DNA from: WHSW01 sp963821345
GTDB taxonomy: Bacteria; Actinomycetota; Thermoleophilia; Solirubrobacterales; 70-9
Reading direction: 5' to 3'
Length of the DNA stretch: 64,000 bases
Assembly: GCA_963821345.1 (NCBI GenBank)
Contig: CAWGDM010000003.1
Location: 310,001 to 374,000, forward strand
The position numbers and the translations under genes are program-made. Below the pieces are notes generated by a model. The model was not told where the DNA came from, searched no databases, and saw only the letters and a program-made list of their open reading frames with translations. Positions 26,299 through 34,747 of this stretch are shown piece after piece. How positions within the stretch are numbered: the first letter of the stretch is position 1; every line of letters starts with the position of its first letter.

Positions 26299-28872
26299 AT
26301 GGACGAGGCGCGCAGAGAGAAGCTCGAGTCGACCACCCGCTGGGAGCCGGCCGCGACCGAGCAGCGGATCTTTGCCGCTTGGGAGGCCAGCGGCGCCTTC
26401 GATCCGCCCGCCGAGGGCACGCCGGCGGAGAACTTCTCGATCGCGATCCCGCCGCCGAACGTGACCGGGGCGCTGCACATGGGCCACGCGCTCAACGGCT
26501 CGGTCCAGGACGCGCTGGTCCGCCTGCGCCGCATGCAGGGCCGCAACGCGCTCTGGATCCTCGGCACCGACCACGCCGGGATCGCGACCCAGGCGGTGGT
26601 CGAGAAGGAGCTGCGCGCCCAGGGGACCGACCGCCATCAGCTCGGCCGTGAGGCGTTCGTCGAGCGCGTCTGGGAGTGGCGCGAGCGCTACGGGGGGGAG
26701 ATCGTCGAGCAGTACAAGCGGCTCGGCGCCTCGTGCGACTACGAGCGCGAGCGTTTCACCCTCGACGAGGGCTACGTGCGCGCGGTCTACAGGGTCTTCG
26801 TCGACCTCTACAAGCGGGGGCTGATCTACCGCGACAACTACATGGTCAACTGGGACCCCGGCTCGCGCTCGGCGATCTCTGACCTCGAGGTGGTCAACCG
26901 CGAGGTCAACGACAAGCTCTACGAGATCGACTACCCGGTCGAGGGCACCGACGAGGTCCTGACCGTGGCCACGGTGCGCCCCGAGACGATGCTCGCCGAC
27001 ACCGCGGTGGCCGTCAGCCCGGCGGATGAGCGCTACCAGCGCCTGATCGGCGGGCGGGTGCGCCTGCCCCTCGTTGGCCGATTGATCCCGATCATCGCCG
27101 ACGAGCACGTCGACGTCGAGTTCGGGACCGGGGCGCTGAAGATCACGCCCGGCCACGACCCCAACGACTTCGAGATCGGCCGCGCGCACGGGCTCGACGA
27201 GATCACGGTGATCGGCGAGGACGGGCGGATGACCGCCGAGGCGGGGGAGAGGTTCGAGGGCATGACCACGTCCGAGGCGCTCGCGGCCGTGGTCGCGGCG
27301 CTCGGCGAGGAGGGCAGCCTGCGCGGCGAGCGCGACTACTCCCACTCGGTCCCGTTCTCGGAGCGCTCCGGCGAGCGGATCGAGCCGCTGATCTCGCTGC
27401 AGTGGTTCTGCCGCATGGACGAGCTCGCGGCGCCCGCGATCGATGTGGTCGAACGCGACGAGGTCCGGATCGTCCCCGACAACTACAAGCGCGTCTATCT
27501 GAACTGGATGCGCGAGATCCGGCCGTGGTGCGTCTCGCGCCAGCTGTGGTGGGGACACCAGATCCCGGTCTGGTACGGCCCCGGCGGCGAGGAGATCGTC
27601 GCCGAGTCGGCCGAGCTGGCCCGCGAGGCGGCCGCCGAGCGCGGTCTCGCTCCCGACTCGCTGACCCAGGAGACCGACGTCCTCGACACCTGGTTCAGCT
27701 CCGCCCTGTGGCCGTTCGCGACCCTCGGTTGGCCCGACGAAACCCCTCATTTGCGGGCCTTTTATCCGACCAGCTTCCTGACTACGGCGCGCGAGATCAT
27801 CTTCCTCTGGGTCGCGCGGATGGTGATGATGGGGATCGAGTTCGCCGGCGACATCCCGTTTCGCGACGTCTACGTGCACCCGGTCGTCCAGGCGCCCGAT
27901 GGGCGGCGAATGTCGAAATCGCTCGGCACCGGGGTCGATCCGCTGGACGAGATCGAGGTCCACGGCGCCGACGCGCTGCGCTTCGGGCTGCTCGCCGTCT
28001 CCTCGACCCAGGACGTTCGCTACTCGCCGGAGCGCATCCAGCAGGGCCGCGACCTGGCGACCAAGATGTGGAACGCCTCGCGGCTGATCCTCCTCACCGC
28101 CGGCGATGCGCGGCCCGAGCCGCGCTTTGAGCGGCCCGAGGATCGCTGGATCCTGTTCAAGCTTGACCGCGCGATTCGCGACTTCACCGCGCAGATCGAG
28201 GAGTACGACTTCGCCCACGCGGTGCTCGGCTTCTACTCGTTCCTGTGGTCGGAGTTCTGCGACTGGTACCTGGAGATCGTCAAGCCCCGCCTCTACGACG
28301 GCGACGCCGACGCGGCCGCGAACCTGCTCCATGTGCTCGACCAGGTGCTGAGACTCGCCCACCCGGTGATGCCGTTCGTGACCGAGGAGATCTGGGGCTA
28401 CCTCCCGGACCGCGAAGGGCCGCTGATCACCTCGCCGGCGCCGGCGCGCGACCCGTCGCTGGTCGATTCGGCGACCGCGCTCGCGGTCGAGGCCGAGATC
28501 GAGCTGGTCCGCAGGGTGCGCCGCTGGCGCGACCTGGTCGGGGTGCCCGCGGGGGCGATGCTCGAGTCGCGGGCCGAGGGCGAGGTGGGCGAGTTCGTCT
28601 TCAGGCTCGCGCGGCTGAGGCCGGCGGAGCGCGACGCGGAGGTGATCGCGACGATCGGCTCGGTCCAGGTGCTCGCCTCGGAGGAGATCGACGCCGAGCA
28701 GGCCAACGCGCGGATCGAGGCCGAGCGCGAACGGCTGCGCGGCGAGATCGAGCGCCTCGAGCGCAAGCTCGGCAACGAGGGCTTCGTCGCCAAGGCGCCG
28801 CCCGAGGTGGTCGAGGACGAGCGCCGGAAGCTGGGCGGCTACGAGGACGAACTCGCGGAGCTCGATGGGTGA
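26299..28872 (+). CDS. valS: Valyl-tRNA synthetase
   Basis: An 857-residue class I aminoacyl-tRNA synthetase that charges tRNA-Val. The signature HIGH motif appears as HMGH (TGALHMGHAL) and KMSKS as GRRMSKSLG. The editing (CP1) domain contains TVRPETMLADTA, and the zinc-free catalytic core has the WCVSRQLWWGHQIP stretch. The C-terminal coiled coil (IEAERERLRGEIERLERKL) is typical of ValRS and binds the tRNA elbow. The length is normal. It overlaps the folC start (GTGA), so the two are coupled. Confidence 0.96.
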   Translation: MDEARREKLESTTRWEPAATEQRIFAAWEASGAFDPPAEGTPAENFSIAIPPPNVTGALHMGHALNGSVQDALVRLRRMQGRNALWILGTDHAGIATQAVVEKELRAQGTDRHQLGREAFVERVWEWRERYGGEIVEQYKRLGASCDYERERFTLDEGYVRAVYRVFVDLYKRGLIYRDNYMVNWDPGSRSAISDLEVVNREVNDKLYEIDYPVEGTDEVLTVATVRPETMLADTAVAVSPADERYQRLIGGRVRLPLVGRLIPIIADEHVDVEFGTGALKITPGHDPNDFEIGRAHGLDEITVIGEDGRMTAEAGERFEGMTTSEALAAVVAALGEEGSLRGERDYSHSVPFSERSGERIEPLISLQWFCRMDELAAPAIDVVERDEVRIVPDNYKRVYLNWMREIRPWCVSRQLWWGHQIPVWYGPGGEEIVAESAELAREAAAERGLAPDSLTQETDVLDTWFSSALWPFATLGWPDETPHLRAFYPTSFLTTAREIIFLWVARMVMMGIEFAGDIPFRDVYVHPVVQAPDGRRMSKSLGTGVDPLDEIEVHGADALRFGLLAVSSTQDVRYSPERIQQGRDLATKMWNASRLILLTAGDARPEPRFERPEDRWILFKLDRAIRDFTAQIEEYDFAHAVLGFYSFLWSEFCDWYLEIVKPRLYDGDADAAANLLHVLDQVLRLAHPVMPFVTEEIWGYLPDREGPLITSPAPARDPSLVDSATALAVEAEIELVRRVRRWRDLVGVPAGAMLESRAEGEVGEFVFRLARLRPAERDAEVIATIGSVQVLASEEIDAEQANARIEAERERLRGEIERLERKLGNEGFVAKAPPEVVEDERRKLGGYEDELAELDG

Positions 28873-30122
28873 ACGAGGTTCCCTGGACGGCTGAGCAGGC
28901 CGAGGCCTACCTGGGCTCGCTGCAGCCGCTCGGGATGCGGTTCGGGCTCGAGCGGATCCGGCGCCTGGTCGCCGTGCTCGGGATGCCCCAGCACCGGTTC
29001 GCCTCGGTGCACGTGGTCGGCACCAACGGCAAGTCGTCGGTCACCGAGATGGTTGCCGCACTGCTCGAGGCGCACGGAGTCCACAGCGGCGCCTACCTGT
29101 CACCGCATGACGAGCGCTGGCGCCAGCGTGTCCGGATCGGCGGCGCCGAGGTCGAACCGGACGCCTTCGCGGCGGCCGTGCAGCGGGTCGCGCAGTCGGT
29201 CGAGGTGGTCGACCGGGCGCTCGACGAGGGCGACTCGGTGACCCAGTTCGAGGCCGACACGGCGGCGGCCTTCGTCGCCCTGGCCGCCGCCGGGGTCGAG
29301 GCCGGAGTGATCGAGGCGGGGCTCGGCGGGCGCCTGGACGCAACCAACGTGCTGCCCTCGCGGGTCACGGTGCTGACCTCGGTTGGGCTCGAGCACACCG
29401 AGTACCTGGGCGATACCGAGGTCGAAATCGCGGCCGAGAAGCTCGCGGTGCTAGGCGACCACACCACGCTTGTAACCGGCCCGCTGGCACCCGACGTGGA
29501 GGCGCTGGCCGCCCGGGTCGCCGCCGAGCGCAGCGCGAAACTGGTCACCGTCCGGGACCTGGCGCCGCAGATCAGCCTGCCGACCGCGGCGCCCTATTTG
29601 CGCCGGAACTTTGCCGTTGCGCTCGCCGCGGCCGAGGCGTTCCTGGGCGAGCTCGACCCCGAGCGGGCGCTGGCGGTGGCCGCGGGGCTTGATCTGCACG
29701 GGCGCATGGAGGTGATCGACGGCGACCCGGTGACCGTGGTCGACGCCGCCCACAACCCCGCCGGGGCGGCGGCGCTCGCCGAGGCGCTGCCCGCGGTGGC
29801 GGCGGGCAGGCCGGTCGTCGCGGCGCTCGCCGTGCTGGCCGACAAGGACGCGGCCGAGCTGGTCGGTGCGCTGGCGTCGGTGCTGGCCGGGGTGGTTGCG
29901 ACCGAGGTGCCGGCCGACGTGCTGGCGGCGGCCGGAAGGCCCGGCGCGCGGGCGCTGGCGGCGAGCGAGCTGGCGGCCGTAGCCCGCGAGGCGGGTGTGG
30001 GCTGGGTCGAGGAGGTCGCCGACCCGGCCGAGGCCGTGAGCCGGGCACGCGCGGTCGCGAGCCGCCAGGGCGGGATCGCCCTCGTCACCGGCTCGCACTA
30101 CCTGCTGCGCTACGCGGCCTAG
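28869..30122 (+). CDS. folC: Bifunctional folylpolyglutamate / dihydrofolate synthase
   Basis: A 417-residue Mur-ligase-family enzyme that adds glutamate to folates and may join dihydropteroate and glutamate. The P-loop is HVVGTNGKSSVTEM, with the omega loop and EAGLGGRLDATN, and the C-terminal domain has VVDAAHNPAGAAAL. GTG start at 28869 overlaps the valS stop by 3 nt. Only the part from this start is real; the frame is open further upstream inside valS. The stop overlaps the convergent amidase gene by 4 bp. Confidence 0.92.
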   Translation: MNEVPWTAEQAEAYLGSLQPLGMRFGLERIRRLVAVLGMPQHRFASVHVVGTNGKSSVTEMVAALLEAHGVHSGAYLSPHDERWRQRVRIGGAEVEPDAFAAAVQRVAQSVEVVDRALDEGDSVTQFEADTAAAFVALAAAGVEAGVIEAGLGGRLDATNVLPSRVTVLTSVGLEHTEYLGDTEVEIAAEKLAVLGDHTTLVTGPLAPDVEALAARVAAERSAKLVTVRDLAPQISLPTAAPYLRRNFAVALAAAEAFLGELDPERALAVAAGLDLHGRMEVIDGDPVTVVDAAHNPAGAAALAEALPAVAAGRPVVAALAVLADKDAAELVGALASVLAGVVATEVPADVLAAAGRPGARALAASELAAVAREAGVGWVEEVADPAEAVSRARAVASRQGGIALVTGSHYLLRYAA

Positions 30123-30817
30123 AGCCGGCCGCGGAACTCCTTCACGTCGCGCTTGAGCCAGTCCGTGTGGTCGTTGACCCAGCCCTCGAGGTCCTTGAAG
30201 TGGGGGTCGTCGTTGGCCATCGAATGGCCGATCACCTCGCCGGTGGGGATGCCGTAGCGGGCCTGCAGCCAGCGGACCAGCCTGAGCGCCGCGCCGACCT
30301 GCTTTCGCCGGGCGAGGATCTGCTGGTCGGCCCAGTGCGAGCCGCGGCCGGTCGCCTGGACCATCTCGATCCCGATCGCGACGTGGTTGAGGCCGATCGC
30401 GTGGCGACAGCGGATCGAGGGCCGGACGAGCTCGTCGATCGTGCCGCTCTGCTCGATCACGTACTGGGAGCAGACGCCGGGCTTCTCGCCTCGGTTGGCG
30501 GCGTTGGAGTCGAAGGTGCTCCAGACCGAGTCGTAGCTGTCGGTGGCGGTGAAGTGCAGGACGATCACCTTCGGGTTGCGCAGCCGCCACTCGCGCTTGC
30601 CGTAATGGCGGTTCGAGTAGCCCGCCATCTGGGCCTTGCGGGAGTCGCCGTAGGAGATGTGGTCGGCGTGGATCGGCGGCTTCGCCGGTTCCGCGCCCAA
30701 CTCGGCGCCGGGCCACGCGAGCGCCGCCGGGGCGCTCAGCGCGCTGATGGTCGCGACCGCCCAGAACGCGCTCCAGTACCGCAGCCGGGGCCGATTCGGT
30801 TTACCTTCTGTCTCCAT
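30119..30817 (-). CDS. N-acetylmuramoyl-L-alanine amidase (amidase_2 type)
   Basis: A 232-residue secreted protein with an N-terminal signal (YWSAFWAVATISALSAPAALA) and a zinc amidase_2 domain: VIVLHFTATDSY carries the first zinc His, HAIGLNHVAIGIEMV the middle conserved region, and EVIGHSMANDDPHFKD the last ligand region. Enzymes of this family cut the bond between MurNAc and the stem peptide in peptidoglycan. It is convergent with folC and divergent from a tiny membrane-protein gene. Confidence 0.85.
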   Translation of the reverse strand: METEGKPNRPRLRYWSAFWAVATISALSAPAALAWPGAELGAEPAKPPIHADHISYGDSRKAQMAGYSNRHYGKREWRLRNPKVIVLHFTATDSYDSVWSTFDSNAANRGEKPGVCSQYVIEQSGTIDELVRPSIRCRHAIGLNHVAIGIEMVQATGRGSHWADQQILARRKQVGAALRLVRWLQARYGIPTGEVIGHSMANDDPHFKDLEGWVNDHTDWLKRDVKEFRGRL

Positions 30818-30849
30818 TGGATAGGGGCGCGCGCTCAGAACTTCTCCAC

Positions 30850-30936
30850 ATGATGGGGTTGGTGGCGGCCGTGGTCGCGGTTGTGATCCTGGTCTTCTTC
30901 GGCCTCGGCTACCTGTTCGGGCGCCTGTTCCTCTGA
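30850..30936 (+). CDS. Tiny single-helix membrane protein (28 aa)
   Basis: A reading frame of 28 residues starting ATG-ATG at 30850, almost entirely one transmembrane helix (VAAVVAVVILVFFGLGYLFG, then RLFL). It fills the gap between the amidase and the zinc-ribbon gene on the plus strand. Function unknown. Support is the clean hydrophobic profile with a positive end, which a random GC-rich frame would rarely give. Confidence 0.45.
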   Translation: MMGLVAAVVAVVILVFFGLGYLFGRLFL

Positions 30937-30947
30937 AGACCCCCGAC

Positions 30948-30953
30948 TACACT
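30948..30953 (+). promoter_or_regulatory. -10-like box TACACT before the zinc-ribbon gene
   Basis: TACACT ends 11 nt before the ATG at 30965. Confidence 0.4.
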
Positions 30954-30964
30954 GCCCTGCCTCA

Positions 30965-31684
30965 ATGACCGTAGCGCTCTTCGGCATCACCAACGACGGC
31001 CTCAACCTGGCCGTCAACCTACTGATCCTGTTCCTGGTCGTCCTCTGGCTGGCCCTGGTCGCGTGGACGTTCTTCGACGCCAGGCGCCGGATCGAGGACC
31101 CGGTGCTGATCGCCTGTGCGACCGCCGCCTCGCTGTTTCCGTTCGTCGGCACGATCGTCTACTCGATCCTCCGCCCGCCCGAGTTCCTGGCCGACAAGCG
31201 CGAGCGCGAGATCGAGATCCGCGCCTCGGAGCTGCGCGTGCGCCAGCTCGAGGAATCGTCTTGCCCGAACTGCGAGCACCCGGTCGAGCGCACCTTCCTG
31301 CGCTGCCCCAACTGCCGCGCCCGGATCAAGGATCCATGCGAGTCGTGCGGAAAGCCGATCGACCCCCGCTGGTCGATCTGCCCGTACTGCGAGACGCCGC
31401 AGCGCCGCCCGGAGCCGCCCGAGCGCCGACCCTCTGGCAAGCGGCGCTCGAAGCCGGCGGCGGAGGGCGCCGAAGCGGCGCCGAAGCGGCGTTCATCCTC
31501 CGGGAGCCGTTCCCAGGCCCCGGCGCGCTCCAGCGGCCGCTCGAGCTCGTCCGGCCGCACCCGCGCGAGCGCCAACGACTCCGGCTCGACCTCGAAGCCG
31601 CCGCCGAGCGCCGACGGAGAGTCGCAGCCGAAGCCGGCGCGCAGCAGCCGCTCGCGGGCGAGTGGCTCGGGCAGCGGCGAGTAG
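30965..31684 (+). CDS. Membrane protein with double zinc ribbon and Ser/Arg-rich tail
   Basis: A 239-residue protein. Two membrane helices (about residues 12-35 and 47-70; LILFLVVLWLALVAWTFFDA) are followed by a charged helix, then a double zinc ribbon (SCPNCEHPVE, LRCPNCRARI, PCESCGKPID, SICPYCETP). The last 90 residues are low-complexity, rich in Ser, Arg, Pro and Ala. It lies between folC and ndk. No catalytic motif is visible; such ribbon proteins may bind nucleic acid or protein at the membrane. Confidence 0.7.
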   Translation: MTVALFGITNDGLNLAVNLLILFLVVLWLALVAWTFFDARRRIEDPVLIACATAASLFPFVGTIVYSILRPPEFLADKREREIEIRASELRVRQLEESSCPNCEHPVERTFLRCPNCRARIKDPCESCGKPIDPRWSICPYCETPQRRPEPPERRPSGKRRSKPAAEGAEAAPKRRSSSGSRSQAPARSSGRSSSSGRTRASANDSGSTSKPPPSADGESQPKPARSSRSRASGSGSGE

Positions 31685-31698
31685 CGGCGCCCGTCAGG

Positions 31699-31704
31699 TA
31701 GTCT
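31699..31704 (+). promoter_or_regulatory. -10-like box TAGTCT before ndk
   Basis: TAGTCT ends 9 nt before the ndk ATG. Confidence 0.35.
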
Positions 31705-31713
31705 GCCGCGCCG

Positions 31714-32124
31714 ATGGCAGCCGATTCACGCACCCTGATCCTGATCAAGCCCGACGCCTTCGAGCGCGGGCTCACCGGCGAGGTCCTGGCGCGGTTCGAG
31801 CGCAAGGGCCTGCGGATCACCCAGATGCGGCTGTTGACGGCCGACGAGGGGATCGCCAACGCCCACTACGCCGAGCACTCCGAGAAGCCGTTCTTCGGCG
31901 AGCTGGTCTCGTTCATCACCGGTGGCCCGCTGGTCGCCGCGGTGCTCGAGGGCCACGAGGCGGTCGCGGCCGCCCGCCAGCTGATCGGTGCCACCAACCC
32001 GATCGAGGCCGCGACGGGCTCGATCCGCGGCGACTACGGCCTCGAGGTCACGTTCAACCTGGTCCACGGCTCCGACTCCGATGAGTCCGCCGAGCGCGAG
32101 ATCGGGATCTGGTTCGGCGCCTGA
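31714..32124 (+). CDS. ndk: Nucleoside diphosphate kinase
   Basis: A 136-residue enzyme that transfers the gamma-phosphate between nucleoside triphosphates and diphosphates through a phosphohistidine. The N-terminal strand TLILIKPDAFERGL and the active-site motif NLVHGSDSDESAEREI (His in VHGSD) are diagnostic. The length is typical of the family. The start is ATG 31714. The 3' end overlaps the likely maf start by 44 bp. Confidence 0.96.
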   Translation: MAADSRTLILIKPDAFERGLTGEVLARFERKGLRITQMRLLTADEGIANAHYAEHSEKPFFGELVSFITGGPLVAAVLEGHEAVAAARQLIGATNPIEAATGSIRGDYGLEVTFNLVHGSDSDESAEREIGIWFGA

Positions 32125-32722
32125 CGCCGGCCCGCCGCTGATCCTGGCGTCCGCGTCGCCGCGGCGGCGCGAGATCCTCGAGCGGCTGCGGATCCCGTTC
32201 GAGGCCGTCGTCCCCGTCATCGACGAGCTGAGCGACGGCGAGCCGGCCGCCGTGGTGCTCGAGAACGCCCGGCGCAAGGCCCGCGCCGGGCGGGAGCTGG
32301 CGGCCTCAGAGGCCAAGAGGGGCGCGATCGTGCTCGGGGTCGACACCGATGTCGCCCTCGACGGTCGCCTGCTGGGCAAGGCCGGCGACGAGGCCGGCGC
32401 GCGCGAGCGCCTCGAGGCGCTTTCCGGCCGCACCCACGAGGTGCTCAGCGGGGTGGTCGCGCTCGGCGAGGCGGTCGAGGGCGGGGTCCCGGTCGAGCGC
32501 TCCGCCGTCGCCCGCACCGCGGTCACTTTCGCCGACCTCGACGCGGCGACGATCGCGGTCTATGTCGAATCCGGCGAGTGGCGAGACCGGGCCGGCGCCT
32601 ACGCGATCCAGGGCCTGGGATCGATCCTGGTCAACGCGATCGAGGGTGACTTCTCGAACGTCGTCGGGCTGCCGGTCGGGACGCTGCTCGAACTTGTCCC
32701 GAGCCTGCTCAGCCGACGATGA
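32081..32722 (+). CDS. maf: Maf family nucleotide pyrophosphatase
   Basis: Maf proteins hydrolyse non-canonical or excess nucleoside triphosphates such as dTTP and UTP. The signature LILASASPRRREILERL is followed by VLGVDTDVALDGRLLGKAG, and YAIQGLGSILVNAIEGDFSNVVGLP closes the active site. The only usable start in this frame is ATG 32081, inside the end of ndk; it adds a short Ser-rich leader before the conserved core. The overlap with ndk suggests coupled translation. The cupredoxin gene is convergent and overlaps its 3' end by 14 bp. Confidence 0.88.
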   Translation: MSPPSARSGSGSAPDAGPPLILASASPRRREILERLRIPFEAVVPVIDELSDGEPAAVVLENARRKARAGRELAASEAKRGAIVLGVDTDVALDGRLLGKAGDEAGARERLEALSGRTHEVLSGVVALGEAVEGGVPVERSAVARTAVTFADLDAATIAVYVESGEWRDRAGAYAIQGLGSILVNAIEGDFSNVVGLPVGTLLELVPSLLSRR

Positions 32723-33026
32723 CCTTGCCCTTGAAGCCGTGGATCGTGCACCGGTACTTGAAGGTGCCGGCCTGCTTGAACTTCAGGCTGTAGCTCTCCG
32801 CGGCGCCGGTGTCGGAGGCCTCGCCGTTCTTGAAGGTGACGTTGTGGGGGGCGTTGGAGTCCCACTTCCAGCGCACCTTGCCGCCCTTGCCCACGTGGAT
32901 GGTCGCGGGGTCGAAGGCGTAGCTGGCGATGTCGTCCCCGGTGATCTTCACCGGACTCCGGGCCGCGGCGGTGGTCGGCAGGGCAGCGAATCCGGCGAAT
33001 ACCAGGAGAGCAAGGAAAGTCTTCAT
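32709..33026 (-). CDS. Secreted cupredoxin (plastocyanin-like), axial Met absent
   Basis: A 105-residue protein with a signal peptide (FLALLVFAGFAALPTTAAA) and a single cupredoxin domain. The first copper His lies in SNAPHNVTFK, and the Cys and second His in YRCTIHGFKGKVIVG. Plastocyanin-type sites usually read C-T-x-H-P-G-M; here the segment is shortened and the axial Met is replaced by Phe or Lys. It may bind copper with altered redox behaviour, or not be an electron carrier. Its 3' end overlaps maf tail to tail by 14 bp. Confidence 0.75.
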   Translation of the reverse strand: MKTFLALLVFAGFAALPTTAAARSPVKITGDDIASYAFDPATIHVGKGGKVRWKWDSNAPHNVTFKNGEASDTGAAESYSLKFKQAGTFKYRCTIHGFKGKVIVG

Positions 33027-33239
33027 GCAGGGTCATACGAGCGAGGGCTCAGGATGGTTCGCGACCCGTTCTCGCTGCAACCACCGGAAGTATCCGAAAA
33101 ACCCTAAGGTGAAGAATTACGGTTAGGCTTTTTCAGAGCCCTCGATTCCCGCTTGAGGCCTGCATTTCAAGCGCTACACTCGGCCGCGGGCCACGGCTGG
33201 ATTCCGCCGCCGGGCCGACCTTGTCATGGGCATTTCCTG
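33027..33239. other. Intergenic region with AT-rich dyad and mreC promoter
   Basis: A 213-bp gap between the divergent cupredoxin and mreC genes. GAAAAACCCTAA at 33096-33107 pairs with TTAGGCTTTTTC at 33123-33134, with one mismatch and a 15-nt loop. It is strikingly AT-rich for this genome, with A- and T-runs at the outer ends like a bidirectional terminator or an operator. The mreC promoter lies just downstream. Confidence 0.4.
33153..33180 (+). promoter_or_regulatory. Promoter of the mreC-mreD-PBP2-rodA operon
   Basis: TTGAGG (33153-33158) and TACACT (33175-33180), spacer 16 bp. The start codon is 60 nt downstream, so this operon has a real 5' leader. Confidence 0.5.
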
Positions 33240-34115
33240 ATGTATCGAAAGCAGGTGAGAAGGCGCCGGGCTGTCCTGGTGGCGCTGATCGTGCTCTCGT
33301 TGGTGCTGTTGTCGAGCCACTTCTCCGAGGCCGACAGCGGTCCGCTGCACTCGGTCCAGCGCGGGATCGCAACCGTCTTCGCCCCGGTCGGCGAGGTCGC
33401 CGAGCGCGCCCTGAAGCCCGCCCGGGACCTGGTCAACTGGTTCGACGAGACCTTCGACGCGCGCGGCGAGAACGACGCGCTCAAGGCCGAGGTCGAGAAG
33501 CTGCGCGCCGAGGTGGTCGCCGCCGAGGGCGCCGAGAACGACAACGAGCAGTTCCGCAAGCTGCTCAGCCTCTCGGACAAGACCCCGGGCCTGGCCGAGT
33601 ACGACCTGGTGACCTCCCGGGTGATCGAGCGCTCGCCGTCGGTGTGGTTTTCGGTGGTGACGATCGACCAGGGCTCGAGCTCGGGGATCGAGCGCAACGA
33701 CGCGGTCGTCAACGGTGACGGCCTCGTCGGCCGGATCACCGACCTGACCCCCAACAGCGCCCAGGTGCAGCTGATCACCGATCACGACAACGCGGTCTCG
33801 GCGCAGGTGCTGCCGTCCGGCCCGACCGGGATCGTCGAGCCCGAGGTAGGCGACCCCGAGGACCTGCTGCTCGACTTCATCGACACCGACGAGCCGATCC
33901 AGGAGAACCAGATCCTGGCGACAGCCGGGTGGTCGAACGGCGCCGTCTCCTCGGCGTATCCGCCGGGTATCCCGATCGGCCAGGTGAGCCAGGCCGAGTC
34001 GGGCGAGCAGCAGCAGTTCCAGCGCGTGCACGTGACCCCGTTCGCCGACCTGCGCCAGCTCGAGTACGTCCAGGTGCTGACCGGCGGGCCCGAGCGCCCG
34101 GGGGTGCCCGGATGA
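33240..34115 (+). CDS. mreC: Rod shape-determining protein MreC
   Basis: A 291-residue protein from ATG 33240: a basic N-terminus (MYRKQVRRRR), one membrane helix (AVLVALIVLSLVLLSSHF), a coiled coil (ENDALKAEVEKLRAEVV) and the two beta-barrel subdomains (VIERSPSVWFSVVTIDQGSS, GLVGRITDLTPNSAQVQLITD). MreC links the cytoskeleton and PBP2 in the elongasome. A longer frame from TTG 33153 would start inside the promoter -35 box and is rejected. It overlaps mreD by 4 nt (ATGA). Confidence 0.93.
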   Translation: MYRKQVRRRRAVLVALIVLSLVLLSSHFSEADSGPLHSVQRGIATVFAPVGEVAERALKPARDLVNWFDETFDARGENDALKAEVEKLRAEVVAAEGAENDNEQFRKLLSLSDKTPGLAEYDLVTSRVIERSPSVWFSVVTIDQGSSSGIERNDAVVNGDGLVGRITDLTPNSAQVQLITDHDNAVSAQVLPSGPTGIVEPEVGDPEDLLLDFIDTDEPIQENQILATAGWSNGAVSSAYPPGIPIGQVSQAESGEQQQFQRVHVTPFADLRQLEYVQVLTGGPERPGVPG

Positions 34116-34747
34116 TCGTCACCCCCTGGATCACCGTTCGGATCGCGCTGATCGTGATCGTCGCGGTGATCCTCCAGGTCTCGTTCTTCTCCTACCTGTC
34201 GATCCTCGGCGCGACCCCTTACCTGGTCCCGGTCGTGATCGTCGCGCTCGGCCTGCTCGGCGGCGGGGTCGTCGGCGCCGTCTGCGGCTTCGCCGCCGGC
34301 GTGCTGATCGACTCGCTGCTTTTGCAGACGCTCGGTGTTTCCTCGCTTGTGCTGTTGTCGATCGGCTACCTGGCGGGCCGCTACCGCGAGGGCTTCGAGA
34401 TCAAGTCCGGGCTCGTCGCGGCGCTGCTCGCCGGCGCCTTCACGATGCTCGGGGCCGCCGGCTTCGCGGCGATCGAGCTGATGCTCGGCGTCGACGCGCC
34501 GGTCAGCCTGCTGGTCGTCCGCGAGATCTTCGTCCAGGGGCTGCTCGGCGCCGCGCTCGGCTTCGCCGTCTACCCGCTCGTCCGCCGCGCGCTCGGCCCG
34601 GCGCTGATCGACTACAAGCCCTCGGGCCGCCGGCTGACGCCCGCCCGGCTGCGGCGCCGCGGTTCGCGGCGCAGCCGCAGCGTCGAGCATTCGGGCTCAC
34701 CGCGCCGGCGCCCCGGCCGTCATCCCGTGCACGGGGGGGTCAGCTGA
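34112..34747 (+). CDS. mreD: Rod shape-determining protein MreD
   Basis: A 211-residue integral membrane protein with about five helices (ITVRIALIVIVAVILQVSFF; PYLVPVVIVALGLLGGGVVG; and others) and the conserved GFAAGVLIDSLL / LSIGYLAGRY pattern. It ends in an unusually long, basic, Arg-rich cytoplasmic tail of about 40 residues. MreD is an accessory factor of the elongation machinery. It overlaps mreC (ATGA) and the PBP2 gene (TGATG), which indicates tight translational coupling. Confidence 0.9.
   Translation: MIVTPWITVRIALIVIVAVILQVSFFSYLSILGATPYLVPVVIVALGLLGGGVVGAVCGFAAGVLIDSLLLQTLGVSSLVLLSIGYLAGRYREGFEIKSGLVAALLAGAFTMLGAAGFAAIELMLGVDAPVSLLVVREIFVQGLLGAALGFAVYPLVRRALGPALIDYKPSGRRLTPARLRRRGSRRSRSVEHSGSPRRRPGRHPVHGGVS

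Noticed and set aside
33153..33239. An N-terminal extension of MreC from TTG 33153
   Set aside because: It would start inside the -35 box of the likely promoter, and the added residues do not resemble MreC; ATG 33240 gives the standard basic start and membrane helix.
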